This document shows, in pieces, positions 1 through 8,144 of a DNA stretch of 64,000 nt. A program made the position numbers and the translations under genes. The notes below the pieces were generated by a model. The model searched no databases, was not told where the DNA came from, and worked only from the letters and a program-made list of their open reading frames with translations. The DNA is from Frondihabitans peucedani (lineage in GTDB: Bacteria; Actinomycetota; Actinomycetes; Actinomycetales; Microbacteriaceae): NCBI RefSeq assembly GCF_039537585.1, contig NZ_BAABAU010000001.1:1798001-1862000 (forward strand). The letters run 5' to 3'. How positions within the stretch are numbered: the stretch's first letter is position 1; every line of letters begins with the position of its first letter.

Positions 1-251
1 TGCTCCGGCGCCACCTCCAGTACCTCCTCTTCTCCCTCGTGGCCGGCGTCGTCGGACTCCTGGTCGTATCCGGGATGGGGGGTTACACGGAGGGCGGCTT
101 CGGGTTGTCGGGGCGCGTGCCCGCGATCCTGACGGTCATCGTGGCCGGAGTCGTGATGGCGCTGGTGTACTTCGTGCTGCTGACCGCGATCAGGATCCCC
201 GAGCTGTCTGCGATGACCCGGCCGGTGCTGCGGCGTCTTCGTCGCTCCTGA
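1..251 (+). CDS. murJ: MurJ-like lipid II flippase, C-terminal fragment
   Basis: The window opens inside this gene, so only about the last 82 codons are visible, read from base 3. They encode two strongly hydrophobic segments separated by a short glycine-rich loop, then an arginine-rich cytoplasmic tail that ends at the TGA at 249-251. That is how MurJ/MviN-family integral membrane proteins, which flip lipid II for peptidoglycan synthesis, end in actinobacteria. In this group the gene immediately before trxB is usually murJ, and this gene-order argument carries most of the identification. Too little sequence is present to see family motifs, so another polytopic membrane protein is possible. 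Confidence 0.6.
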   Translation, partial: LRRHLQYLLFSLVAGVVGLLVVSGMGGYTEGGFGLSGRVPAILTVIVAGVVMALVYFVLLTAIRIPELSAMTRPVLRRLRRS

Positions 252-389
252 CCTGCCGCTTCGACCCGCCGCCCGGGGGTCCTGATGCGCGCCTGTGAGG
301 AACTCCGGCAGCAGGAATAACCGGAAGTTAGGATGTGTTTCACCGCACGAGCGCCGGGGATCCCGGTGCGTGCCAACGAAAGGTGCCAC

Positions 390-1373
390 ATGCGTCAGGT
401 CATCATCATCGGTTCCGGCCCTGCCGGTTACACCGCTGCGATCTACGCGGGGCGTGCCGGTCTCGAGCCGCTCGTCGTCGCCAGTTCCGTCGAGGCGGGC
501 GGTGAGCTCATGAAGACCACCGAGATCGAGAACTTCCCGGGCTTCCCCGAGGGTCTCCAGGGCCCCGACCTCATGTTCAAGATGCAGGAGCAGGCCGAGC
601 GCTTCGGCGCCGAGGTCCTGCTCGACGACGTCGTGAGCGTCGATCTCGAGGGCGACATCAAGAAGGTCACCCTCGGTTCCGGCGCCGTCGAAGAGGCGCT
701 GACCGTGATCTTCGCGACCGGGTCCGCCTACCGCAAGCTCGGTATCGAGGGCGAAGAGCGTCTCTCCGGCCGCGGCGTCAGCTGGTGTGCCACGTGCGAC
801 GGCTTCTTCTTCAAGCAGAAGGAGATCGCGGTCGTCGGCGGCGGCGACTCCGCGATGGAAGAGGCCACCTTCCTCACCCGCTTCGCCAGCAAGGTCTACG
901 TCATCCACCGCAAAGACACGCTCCGCGCGTCGAAGATCATGCAGGATCGCGCGTTCGACAACGAGAAGATCGAGTTCCTCTGGAACAAGGAGGTCACCGA
1001 GATCACCGGCGACGAGAAGGCGGCCGGCGTCACGCTGACCGACACCGTCGACGGCAGCACCTCGCACCTCGACCTCGAGGGCCTCTTCATCGCCATCGGC
1101 AACGACCCGCGCGTGCACCTCGTTCACGGTCAGCTGAACCTCACCAGCGACGGCACCGTCGCCGTCGAGGGCCGGTCGTCCAAGACGAACCTCAAGGGCG
1201 TCTTCGCGGCGGGCGACGTCATCGACGTCACCTACCGTCAGGCGATCACGGCCGCCGGCTCCGGCACCGTCGCGGCCCTCGACGCCGAGCACTACCTGGC
1301 CGGGCTCGACCGCGAACTGCTCGACCAGGCTCCCGGCACCAAGCCGGCCGAGCCCGTCACCGTGTCCGCCTGA
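390..1373 (+). CDS. trxB: thioredoxin-disulfide reductase
   Basis: This 327-residue flavoprotein passes electrons from NADPH to thioredoxin in the cytoplasm. The FAD-binding GSGPAG motif is at residues 8-13, the redox-active Cys-Ala-Thr-Cys is at residues 133-136, and the NADPH-binding motif GGGDSA lies near residue 152. A second FAD motif, FAAGDV, is near the C-terminus. Length and domain order are typical of low-molecular-weight TrxB. The ATG at 390 follows a GAAAGG ribosome binding site; an upstream in-frame extension would put residues ahead of the N-terminal beta strand and is unlikely. The gene is followed 46 bases later by trxA, its substrate, and the two are probably co-transcribed. 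Confidence 0.97.
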   Translation: MRQVIIIGSGPAGYTAAIYAGRAGLEPLVVASSVEAGGELMKTTEIENFPGFPEGLQGPDLMFKMQEQAERFGAEVLLDDVVSVDLEGDIKKVTLGSGAVEEALTVIFATGSAYRKLGIEGEERLSGRGVSWCATCDGFFFKQKEIAVVGGGDSAMEEATFLTRFASKVYVIHRKDTLRASKIMQDRAFDNEKIEFLWNKEVTEITGDEKAAGVTLTDTVDGSTSHLDLEGLFIAIGNDPRVHLVHGQLNLTSDGTVAVEGRSSKTNLKGVFAAGDVIDVTYRQAITAAGSGTVAALDAEHYLAGLDRELLDQAPGTKPAEPVTVSA

Positions 1374-1419
1374 TCTTCTCCACCGCTTCTTTCTTCACCA
1401 TCTTCGAAAGGGATTCCTC

Positions 1420-1746
1420 ATGAGCACCGCAACAGCAGTCACCGACGCCACCTTCGAGGCCGACGTCCTCAACTCCGACGAGACGATCCTGGTCGACTTC
1501 TGGGCCGAGTGGTGCGGCCCGTGTCGCGCGGTCTCGCCGATCCTCGACCAGATCGCCGCCGAGCACAGCGACAAGATCAAGATCGTCAAGCTCAACGTCG
1601 ACGACAACCCGCAGACCGCGATGAAGTACCAGATCACCTCCATCCCCGCGATGAAGGTCTACCGCGGTGGCGAGGTCGTCAAGACCGTCATCGGCGCCAA
1701 GCCCAAGCCGGCCCTCGAGGCCGACCTGGCGGACTTCCTGGCGTAA
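1420..1746 (+). CDS. trxA: thioredoxin
   Basis: This is a 108-residue cytoplasmic thioredoxin, the disulfide reductant recycled by the preceding TrxB. The active site WCGPC spans residues 31-35, and the cis-proline segment (SIPAM) follows in the expected place. Length is standard. An AAAGGGA ribosome binding site stands before the ATG. A strong hairpin terminator follows directly, so the trxB-trxA unit ends here. Confidence 0.97.
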   Translation: MSTATAVTDATFEADVLNSDETILVDFWAEWCGPCRAVSPILDQIAAEHSDKIKIVKLNVDDNPQTAMKYQITSIPAMKVYRGGEVVKTVIGAKPKPALEADLADFLA

Positions 1747-1762
1747 TCACCCCGCCTCGAGA

Positions 1763-1797
1763 GCCCGCCCAGCATCCACGCTGGGCGGGCTTTCTCT
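1763..1797 (+). terminator. Rho-independent terminator after trxA
   Basis: An 11-bp perfect inverted repeat (GCCCGCCCAGC at 1763-1773, its complement at 1780-1790) with a 6-base loop is followed by a T-rich run. It lies 17 bases after the trxA stop codon. Confidence 0.9.
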
Positions 1798-1855
1798 GTT
1801 AATCGGCACGATCCCATATCCTCGAACGAACGACCCCTACAGAACAGGGCTTCAC

Positions 1856-3160
1856 ATGACCGACCAGGGCACCAATCTCGATCCGTGGTACGACAGCTAC
1901 GCAGACCGCACGGCAGGCCTCAGCGCCTCCGAGGTGCGAGCCCTGTTCGCCGTCGCCTCGCGCCCCGAGGTCGTGTCTCTGGCCGGCGGTATGCCCTACG
2001 TGTCGGCTCTGCCGCGCGAGCTGGTCATGGGCTCGATCGAGAAGGTCATGCACGACAACGGTGCCATGGCGCTGCAGTACGGCTCGGGTCAGGGCACACC
2101 GGCCATCCGTGAGCACATCATGGAGATCATGGCCATGGAGGGCATCCGGGGGAGCGCCGACAACGTCGTCGTGACCACAGGATCGCAGCAGGCGCTCGAC
2201 CTGGTCACGCGGCTGTTCATCAATCCCGGCGATGTCGTCCTGGCCGAGTCGCCCAGCTATGTCGGAGCGCTCGGCGTGTTCCGGGCCTACCAAGCCGATG
2301 TCGTGCACGTCGCAATGGACGACGACGGGCTCATCCCCGAGTCACTGCGCGAGACGATCGTCGCGCTCGAGGCGGCCGGCCGACCGATCAAGTTCCTCTA
2401 CACGATCCCGAACTTCCACAACCCCGCCGGTGTCACGCTCACCTGGGCACGTCGCCTCGAGATCCTCGACATCTGCCGCTCGCACGGCATCCTGGTGCTC
2501 GAAGACAACCCGTACGGCCTGCTGTCGTTCGACCAGCCCGCCCCGCAGGCCATGCGGTCGGTGGACGACGAGGGCGTCATCTACCTCGGCTCGTTCTCGA
2601 AGACCCTCGCTCCCGGGTTCCGGGTCGGCTGGGCTCTCGCGCCGCACGCCATCCGCGAGAAGCTCATCCTGGCCAATGAGTCGGCGACTCTGTCTCCGAA
2701 CTCCTTCGGGCAGTTCGTCATCACGGAGTATCTCGACCAGACCGACTGGAAAGGCCAGATCGACACCTTCCGCGGCCTCTACGCCGAGCGCCGCGACGCG
2801 ATGCTCGCTGCACTGGGGGAGTACCTGCCGAAGCTGAGTTGGACGAAGCCCGACGGAGGCTTCTTCGTCTGGGTGACCCTGCCCGCGGAGCTCGACTCGA
2901 AGGCGATGCTGCCCCGGGCGGTCAAGGAACTCGTGGCGTACACGCCGGGCACCGCGTTCTACGCCGACGGACAAGGGCGCCAGAACATCCGGCTCTCGTT
3001 CTGCTACCCCACCCCGGACGCGATCCGCACGGGCATCGCCCGACTCGCCACCGTCATCAACGGCGAGCTCGATCTGCTGCACACCTTCTCCGGTGCGACG
3101 CTCACTGCGCCGGCCGAGTCGCGTCCGAGCGTGTCCGCGCCGCCGACGAACATCCTCTGA
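1856..3160 (+). CDS. PLP-dependent aminotransferase, class I/II (2-aminoadipate/MocR-type fold)
   Basis: This 434-residue enzyme is a fold-type I PLP aminotransferase, so it transfers an amino group between an amino acid and a 2-oxoacid in the cytoplasm. The Schiff-base lysine is Lys249 in a GSFSKTLAPGFRVGW-like context. The IPNFHNPAG and LEDNPYG segments provide the conserved Asn and Asp that contact the cofactor. It resembles the LysN/2-aminoadipate aminotransferase group and lacks an N-terminal GntR DNA-binding domain, so it is not a MocR regulator. The ATG at 1856 is preferred because the trxA terminator lies in the upstream in-frame extension. The substrate cannot be read from sequence. 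A D-alanine ligase-like gene follows 58 bases later. Confidence 0.85.
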   Translation: MTDQGTNLDPWYDSYADRTAGLSASEVRALFAVASRPEVVSLAGGMPYVSALPRELVMGSIEKVMHDNGAMALQYGSGQGTPAIREHIMEIMAMEGIRGSADNVVVTTGSQQALDLVTRLFINPGDVVLAESPSYVGALGVFRAYQADVVHVAMDDDGLIPESLRETIVALEAAGRPIKFLYTIPNFHNPAGVTLTWARRLEILDICRSHGILVLEDNPYGLLSFDQPAPQAMRSVDDEGVIYLGSFSKTLAPGFRVGWALAPHAIREKLILANESATLSPNSFGQFVITEYLDQTDWKGQIDTFRGLYAERRDAMLAALGEYLPKLSWTKPDGGFFVWVTLPAELDSKAMLPRAVKELVAYTPGTAFYADGQGRQNIRLSFCYPTPDAIRTGIARLATVINGELDLLHTFSGATLTAPAESRPSVSAPPTNIL

Positions 3161-3218
3161 TCAGCGTTTTACGTTCGCCTCGACGCTGAGCGTCGATCTC
3201 CTGAGAGAGCAGCACCCC

Positions 3219-4193
3219 ATGACCTCCGTCGACAGCTCCGCCCGCGTCAGAACCGTCACCGTCCTCGCCGGAGGCATCAGTCACGAGCGGGATGTGTCGC
3301 TCCGATCGGGCCGGCGCGTGGCCGACAGCCTGACCTCGTACGGGATGGAGGTCGAGCTGCGCGATCCTGATGCGGCACTCCTCGCCCACCTCGTCGAGTC
3401 GAGACCCGATGTCGTCTGGCCCGCACTGCACGGCGCGAGCGGCGAGGACGGAGCACTCCGAGGCGTGCTCGAGGCGCTGGACATCCCGTTCGTCGGATCG
3501 CACTCGACCTCCGCGCGTCTCGCGTGGGACAAGCCGACCGCCAAGGCACTGGTCGCCCGAGCGGGAGTGCGCACGCCCCGAAGCGTCGCCCTCTCGCACG
3601 ACGCGTTCCGCGAGCTCGGTGCTGTCAGCGTCCTCCGTGCCATCGCAGAGGAGCACCCCGTCCCGCTCGTCGTGAAGCCGGCCCGGGGTGGCTCGGCCCA
3701 GGGCGTCACCGTCGTCGACAATGTCGCCGGACTGCCCCGCGCCATGGTCGACGCGTACACGTACTGCGACGACGTCCTGGTCGAGCAGAAGATCGTCGGA
3801 ACGGAAGTGGCCGTCGGTGTCATCGACACCGGCGACGGCCCCATCGCGCTGCCCGCCGTCGAGATCGTTCCCCGCTCGGGGTTCTACGGCTTCGAGGCGC
3901 GGTATAACGCGGGGGAGACCCGCTTCTTCACGCCTGCGCGCCTTTCCGAGTCGGTGGCGGCAGCCGCGGCCGAGGCGGCGGTCACCGCTCACCGCGCTCT
4001 CGGGCTCCGACACCTCTCGCGCGTCGACCTCATCGTCGATGCCGCCGGTACGGCTTGGTTCCTGGAGGTCAACGTGCTCCCGGGTCTGACGGAGACCTCG
4101 CTCGTGCCCCTCGCCCTCGAGGCTGCGGGGTACGACCTGGGCTGGCTCTATGCGGCCCTGGCGCAGAAGGCTGTCGACGATCACCAGGCCTGA
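3219..4193 (+). CDS. ATP-grasp ligase, D-alanine--D-alanine ligase family
   Basis: This 324-residue protein has the domain plan of D-Ala-D-Ala ligases. An N-terminal domain carries the glycine-rich AGGISHERDVSLRSG motif. A central ATP-grasp segment (VKPARGGSAQGV) and the C-terminal metal and nucleotide site (EVNVLPGLTETS, with Glu and Asn ligands) follow. The reaction is ATP-dependent joining of two amino acids, classically D-alanines for peptidoglycan. It is shorter than many housekeeping Ddl enzymes and sits away from mur genes, so a different D-amino acid or dipeptide product is possible. The ATG at 3219 has a GAGAGAG ribosome binding site. It probably shares an operon with the preceding aminotransferase. 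Confidence 0.8.
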   Translation: MTSVDSSARVRTVTVLAGGISHERDVSLRSGRRVADSLTSYGMEVELRDPDAALLAHLVESRPDVVWPALHGASGEDGALRGVLEALDIPFVGSHSTSARLAWDKPTAKALVARAGVRTPRSVALSHDAFRELGAVSVLRAIAEEHPVPLVVKPARGGSAQGVTVVDNVAGLPRAMVDAYTYCDDVLVEQKIVGTEVAVGVIDTGDGPIALPAVEIVPRSGFYGFEARYNAGETRFFTPARLSESVAAAAAEAAVTAHRALGLRHLSRVDLIVDAAGTAWFLEVNVLPGLTETSLVPLALEAAGYDLGWLYAALAQKAVDDHQA

Positions 4194-4210
4194 CGGTCCT
4201 GTCGGGTCGT

Positions 4211-4226
4211 TGTTTCACGTGAAACA
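4211..4226. promoter_or_regulatory. parS site 1
   Basis: The 16-mer TGTTTCACGTGAAACA is a perfect palindrome and an exact match to the bacterial parS consensus bound by ParB. It sits just after the stop of the ATP-grasp ligase gene, about 7.8 kb left of oriC. Confidence 0.97.
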
Positions 4227-4276
4227 TGGTCCGTTCGGTTCGTAGTTCGTAATCAGCTTCTCCCTTCGCCCAAGCT

Positions 4277-4340
4277 AAACCCTCGCGATCGGCCGCCGCG
4301 GTGGTCCGCCGACCACCGCCCCCGCCGATTGCGAGGGTTC
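4277..4340. repeat. 64-bp palindromic repeat, copy 1
   Basis: Two 31-base arms surround a 2-base centre. The outer arms read AAACCCTCGCGATCGG and, reversed, CCGATTGCGAGGGTTC; the inner tip is GGTGGTC/GACCACC. This is the most degenerate of the four copies in the window. It lies in the convergent spacer before parB. Confidence 0.9.
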
Positions 4341-4415
4341 AACCTTTCTCTCCGCTCCCTTCCGTGCACCGTCGGGTAGAAGTCACGGGCCGGAGCGGAA
4401 CGGAACGCGGGAGCG

Positions 4416-4479
4416 AAACCCTCGCAAACGGCTGTCGCGGTGGTCCTAGGACCACCGCCGGAGCCGATCGCGAGGGTTT
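4416..4479. repeat. 64-bp palindromic repeat, copy 2
   Basis: The arms begin AAACCCTCGC and end GCGAGGGTTT, with the centre GGTGGTCCTAGGACCACC. About 26 of 31 arm positions pair. Mismatches cluster in a short internal block, so a folded strand would have a paired base, an internal bulge and a paired tip. Confidence 0.95.
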
Positions 4480-4586
4480 ACTGCTGGCGCTGCTCACGAC
4501 ACGACGGGATGCCACAGACGTTGGCACCCAAGGCTGCGACATGGCAGAGGAGCCGCCGCGGTGTCGGAACCGGCGCCCCCGAAGCC

Positions 4587-4650
4587 AAACCCTCGCGATC
4601 GGCTCCCGCGGTGGTCCGCGGACCACCGCAGGAGCCGATCGGGAGGGTTT
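4587..4650. repeat. 64-bp palindromic repeat, copy 3
   Basis: This is a near-perfect palindrome: 29 of 31 arm positions pair around the centre GGTGGTCCGCGGACCACC. The ends are again AAACCCTC and GAGGGTTT. It lies 95 bases from the parB stop. Confidence 0.95.
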
Positions 4651-4744
4651 AGAGCATGGGACAAGGGCCAGGGGAGCGCTCAGATCGCCGCACAGCTACG
4701 CACTGCGAAAAAGGGCTGGTCAGGACGCGGCGCGACGAGCCCGA

Positions 4745-5695
4745 TCAAGCGACGCCGAAGAGATCCTGCCCCATCTCGGACAGGATGCGGTTCAAGTCGC
4801 CGATTGAAGCGAAGTCGATCGTGATCGACCCCTTTCGCGCACCGAGCGACACCTTCACGCGCGTGTCGAGACGATCACCGAGACGTTCGGCGACCTCGTC
4901 GAGGTGCCCCTGGGTCGACTCCGAGGTGGAACGCGGACGCTTGGGCTTGATGGTGACGCCGGCGGCGGCGGCCTCGGCAGCCCGAACGGAGAGGTCTTCA
5001 TTGACGATCTTGTCGGCGAGACGCTCCATGCCCGCAGCATCGCCTACCGAGAGGATCGCGCGAGCGTGACCGGCCGACAGGACACCGGACGCGACACGTC
5101 GCTGCACAGGGGAGGGGAGTCGCAGCAGGCGGATGGTGTTCGTGATCTGCGGTCGACTTCGGCCGATCTTCTCGGCGAGCTCCTCCTGCGTGATCCCGAA
5201 GTCCGCCAGGAGCTGCTGGTACGCGGACGCCTCCTCGAGCGGGTTCAGCTGCGCGCGGTGGAGGTTCTCGAGCAGAGCATCCCGCAGCATCGACTCGTCG
5301 GCGGTGTCCTTGACCAGGGCAGGAATCGTCGCGAGGCCGAGCTCCTTGGTCGCACGAAGCCGGCGCTCGCCCATCACGAGCTCGTACTGGGCGCCGCCCG
5401 GCTCGGCGTTCTTGAGAGGCCGGACCACGATCGGCTGCAGGAGGCCGACCTCGCGGATCGAGGCGACGAGCTCCCGGAGCTCCTCCTCACGGAACTCCGT
5501 GCGGGGCTGGTGCGCGTTCGGCACGATGTCGAGCGGGTTCAGGCTGGCCAGACGGGCGCCGGGCACGGCGACGAGCTCCTCCGCCGTCTGCTCGCGGGTG
5601 GGGAAGAAGACGTCGACGGGGCGATCCTGCGTCTCGTCCGCCACGGGGATGAGGGCGCCGATGCCTCGGCCGAGTCCGGTTCTCTTCGTGGCCAC
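4745..5695 (-). CDS. parB: chromosome-partitioning protein ParB
   Basis: This 316-residue CTP-dependent DNA clamp binds parS sites and loads condensin near the origin. A basic N-terminus (RTGLGRGIGALI) that contacts ParA is followed by the CTPase/ParB motif GERRLRA at residues 109-115. A helix-turn-helix for parS recognition follows at about 170-196, then the C-terminal dimerisation domain. Length is typical. The start codon overlaps the parA stop by one base, so translation is probably coupled. Three exact or near-exact parS sites lie within 3 kb. Confidence 0.97.
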   Translation of the reverse strand: MATKRTGLGRGIGALIPVADETQDRPVDVFFPTREQTAEELVAVPGARLASLNPLDIVPNAHQPRTEFREEELRELVASIREVGLLQPIVVRPLKNAEPGGAQYELVMGERRLRATKELGLATIPALVKDTADESMLRDALLENLHRAQLNPLEEASAYQQLLADFGITQEELAEKIGRSRPQITNTIRLLRLPSPVQRRVASGVLSAGHARAILSVGDAAGMERLADKIVNEDLSVRAAEAAAAGVTIKPKRPRSTSESTQGHLDEVAERLGDRLDTRVKVSLGARKGSITIDFASIGDLNRILSEMGQDLFGVA

Positions 5696-6669
5696 TAGTT
5701 GGGTGCTCCTCGGTGTGCGAGTTCGGCGGCTGCCTCCAGGTACGAGACGGAGCCGGGGGAGTTGGTGTCGTAGCTGATGACGGTCTGTCCGTACCCGGGC
5801 GCCTCACTGATCCGCACGGAACGCGGGATCATCGTGGTCAGCACCTCCTTGGGGAAGTGCTCCCGGACGTCGGCAGCGACCTGCTGCGAGAGATTGGTGC
5901 GCCCGTCGTACATGGTGAGCAGGATGGTTGAGACCGTGAGGACAGGGTTGAGGTGCTTCTCGATCAGCTGGATGTTCCGCAGGAGCTGGCTCAGACCCTC
6001 CAGGGCGTAGTACTCGCACTGGATGGGGATCAGGACCTCCTGCGCGGCGACGAACGCGTTGATCGTCAGGAGACCGAGGGACGGAGGGCAGTCGATGAAG
6101 ACGTAGTCGAACCGTCGGTCCTCAGCCTCCGTCACCTGCAGGAACGTCTCCAGGGCCGTGCGCAGCCGCTGTTCACGAGCGACGAGGCTCACCAGCTCGA
6201 TCTCCGCACCCGCCAGGTGGATCGTGGACGGGACGCAGAACAACTGGTCGAACTCGGGGCTCTTCTGGAGGACGTCCGCGATGGCCGACTCGCCTACGAC
6301 GACGTCGTAGACGCTCGCGGTCTCAGCGCGGTGCTCAACGCCGAGGGCCGTGGAGGCGTTCCCCTGGGGGTCGAGATCGATGACCAGGACTCGCGCGCCG
6401 TTGCGGGCGAGCCCTGCAGCGAGGTTAACGGTGGACGTCGTCTTGCCGACGCCGCCCTTCTGATTGGAGACGGTGATGACTCGCGTCTTCGCGGGCTTGG
6501 GAAGCGTGTCGATCCGCAGAGCCTCGCGACGCCGAGTGAGATCGGCGAGCTCGCGAGCCAGGGGAGTTGTCGCATCAGCGGCGACCGGAGAGGCGGCAGC
6601 GGCAGCAGTTGAACGCGCATCGGCCGCCCGGCCAGCCGACGAACGAGGGGAGTCAGAAGCGGTACTCAC
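5695..6669 (-). CDS. parA: chromosome-partitioning ATPase ParA (Soj)
   Basis: This 324-residue deviant Walker ATPase moves ParB-parS complexes and so the replicated origins. The deviant Walker A motif KGGVGKTT is at residues 71-78 and the Walker B DCPPSLG follows the expected distance later. An alanine-rich, disordered N-terminal extension of about 60 residues precedes the fold, as in other actinobacteria. I chose the GTG at 6669 because a GGAGAG ribosome binding site precedes it. The earlier in-frame GTG lies inside a parS site. That parS, at 6692-6707, sits in the promoter region, which suggests autoregulation by ParB. Confidence 0.95.
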   Translation of the reverse strand: MSTASDSPRSSAGRAADARSTAAAAASPVAADATTPLARELADLTRRREALRIDTLPKPAKTRVITVSNQKGGVGKTTSTVNLAAGLARNGARVLVIDLDPQGNASTALGVEHRAETASVYDVVVGESAIADVLQKSPEFDQLFCVPSTIHLAGAEIELVSLVAREQRLRTALETFLQVTEAEDRRFDYVFIDCPPSLGLLTINAFVAAQEVLIPIQCEYYALEGLSQLLRNIQLIEKHLNPVLTVSTILLTMYDGRTNLSQQVAADVREHFPKEVLTTMIPRSVRISEAPGYGQTVISYDTNSPGSVSYLEAAAELAHRGAPN

Positions 6670-6691
6670 CGGATAGCTCTCCGAATCGCAG

Positions 6692-6707
6692 TGTTTCACG
6701 TGAAACG
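6692..6707. promoter_or_regulatory. parS site 2, upstream of parA
   Basis: TGTTTCACGTGAAACG matches the parS consensus at 15 of 16 positions. It lies 23 bases before the chosen parA start, so bound ParB could cover the parAB promoter. Confidence 0.95.
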
Positions 6708-6764
6708 GCCAAGTGGAGGAGGACGCGTCAGAACGCGTCTACACCTGCGGCCACCCGCCGCGAG

Positions 6765-7403
6765 TCAGTCAACTGTAGCTCGAAAGACCCGGGTGGTTTC
6801 GTCGACGAGGCCGGTGCCGAGCTCGAGGACCTCGACGTCGACGAGGTGGTGACGACTGATGACCTTGCGCGCAGCCGTGACCTCATCGGCGACCCGAGCG
6901 CCCTTGAGGAACAGCAGTTGCCCACCCGTCTTGACGAGAGGCACGGTCAGTGGGATCAGCTTGGAGAGCGCGCTGACAGCACGGGCCGTCGCCTGGTCGA
7001 GCCAGGGGGAGATTTCCGCTTCTTCCGCGCGAGCGCGGACGACCTCGACGTTGGTGAGACCGAGCCGATCGGCCTCGGCTCGGAGCCAGTCCGTCCGTCG
7101 TTCCATGGGCTCGATGAGGATGAGCGTGGCATCCGGCCGGGCCGCCGCGAGCACGAGCCCGGGCAGGCCGGCACCCGAGCCGATGTCGCCGACACGGCCG
7201 GCGACCAGCAGCGGAGCGAGAAGCCCACTGTTGATCACGTGGCGCGTCCAGAGCCGGGGCAGCTCGAGGGGACCGATGAGCCCGAGCTCCTCGCCGTACT
7301 GCGCGAGGTCCGCTGTGAAACGGCGGACGATGCCGATCCTGTCGCCGAAGAGTTCTGCTGCAGCCGCCGGTTCGACCTCGATATCGGTGAGCGGAGCCGT
7401 CAT
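6765..7403 (-). CDS. rsmG: 16S rRNA (guanine-527-N7)-methyltransferase RsmG
   Basis: This 212-residue S-adenosylmethionine-dependent methyltransferase modifies G527 of 16S rRNA, and its loss gives low-level streptomycin resistance in other bacteria. The SAM-binding motif GSGAG is at residues 75-79. The preceding WTRHVINSG and the following LIEPMERRTDWL segments are typical of the GidB/RsmG family. Length is standard. The ATG at 7403 directly abuts a parS site. The position between khpB/jag and parA is the conserved one in actinobacteria. Confidence 0.96.
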   Translation of the reverse strand: MTAPLTDIEVEPAAAAELFGDRIGIVRRFTADLAQYGEELGLIGPLELPRLWTRHVINSGLLAPLLVAGRVGDIGSGAGLPGLVLAAARPDATLILIEPMERRTDWLRAEADRLGLTNVEVVRARAEEAEISPWLDQATARAVSALSKLIPLTVPLVKTGGQLLFLKGARVADEVTAARKVISRHHLVDVEVLELGTGLVDETTRVFRATVD

Positions 7404-7419
7404 CGTTTCACGTGAAACG
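7404..7419. promoter_or_regulatory. parS site 3, abutting the rsmG start
   Basis: CGTTTCACGTGAAACG is a perfect palindrome with the parS core GTTTCACGTGAAAC. It touches the rsmG start codon, so it overlaps the place where the ribosome binding site would be. Confidence 0.93.
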
Positions 7420-7484
7420 TCGCGGGCGGTTCAAGCAGAGCAGACATCGGGTAGATCACAGAAGGCGCAGGCACCAGAGCAGGA

Positions 7485-8144
7485 TCAGCCACGACTCACG
7501 ACGGTGTGGCGATCACGCCCTTCACCCTCGGACTCCGAGACGAATCCCCGCTCCGCGACGATGTCGTGGACGAGCTTGCGCTCGTAGGAGGACATGGGCG
7601 GCAGGGACGCTGCGGTGGCTCCCTCTTCAATCTTGCTGATCGCGCGATCAACAAGGGTGGTGAGCTCCTGCTCGCGAGTGGCACGCGATCCGCCGACATC
7701 GAGGATCAGGCGGGAGAACTCGCCGGTCTGCGTCTGGACGGCGATGCGCGTGAGCTCCTGGAGGGCCGTCACGGTCTCGGGCTTGGAGAGGAGGTGCAGG
7801 TCGTTCTCGCCGGACGAGTCGACGGAGATGTAGGAGCGGCCGCCGCGGGTCTCGATGTCGATATCGCCGTCGAGATCCAGGATGTCGAGGAGCTCCTCGA
7901 TGTAGTCGGCCGCGATGTCGCCCTCGTCGAGATCCGACTGGGCAGAGCCCGACTCGGCAGAGCCCGACTCGTCCGTATCAGCAGCGCCGGCAGAGTCAGC
8001 AGCGCCAGCAGAGCCCGACGCCGCAGACGCGTCAGCCGCCCCCTCGTCGTCTGCGACCTCGAGGACGTCCGCGCGATCCGCGTCGTCGACCAAGGGCTGC
8101 TGCTCGTCGAGGGAGGAGCCGAAGGGGGTTTCAGCGGAGGTCAT
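7485..8144 (-). CDS. khpB: RNA-binding protein KhpB (Jag), KH and R3H domains
   Basis: This 219-residue cytoplasmic RNA-binding protein has a long acidic, low-complexity N-terminus with repeated Ser-Ala-Gly-Ser and Ala-Asp blocks (residues 25-75). A KH-like domain (YIEELLDILDLDGDIDIETR) and a C-terminal R3H domain (ERKLVHDIVAERG) follow. The Jag/KhpB family affects cell elongation and division in Gram-positive bacteria. Its start overlaps the yidC stop in an ATGA arrangement, the usual yidC-jag coupling. The N-terminal repeats are internal and in frame and probably vary between strains. Confidence 0.93.
   Translation of the reverse strand: MTSAETPFGSSLDEQQPLVDDADRADVLEVADDEGAADASAASGSAGAADSAGAADTDESGSAESGSAQSDLDEGDIAADYIEELLDILDLDGDIDIETRGGRSYISVDSSGENDLHLLSKPETVTALQELTRIAVQTQTGEFSRLILDVGGSRATREQELTTLVDRAISKIEEGATAASLPPMSSYERKLVHDIVAERGFVSESEGEGRDRHTVVSRG

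Larger units (their letters stand above)
4194..4744. other. gene-free convergent spacer with parS and three long palindromes
   Basis: This 551-base spacer lies between the tail ends of the ATP-grasp ligase gene (plus) and parB (minus). It holds one parS site and three copies of a 64-bp palindromic repeat, described separately. Short open frames here are broken by the repeats, have no ribosome binding sites, and are not called genes. Confidence 0.85.

Noticed and set aside
4277-4650. Palindromes as integron attC sites
   Set aside because: The arms lack the GTTRRRY/RYYYAAC core pair in the right place and there is no integrase or cassette array.
4301-4807. Open frames across the palindromes before parB
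   Set aside because: They run through inverted repeats and into the parB end, with no start signals or recognisable product.
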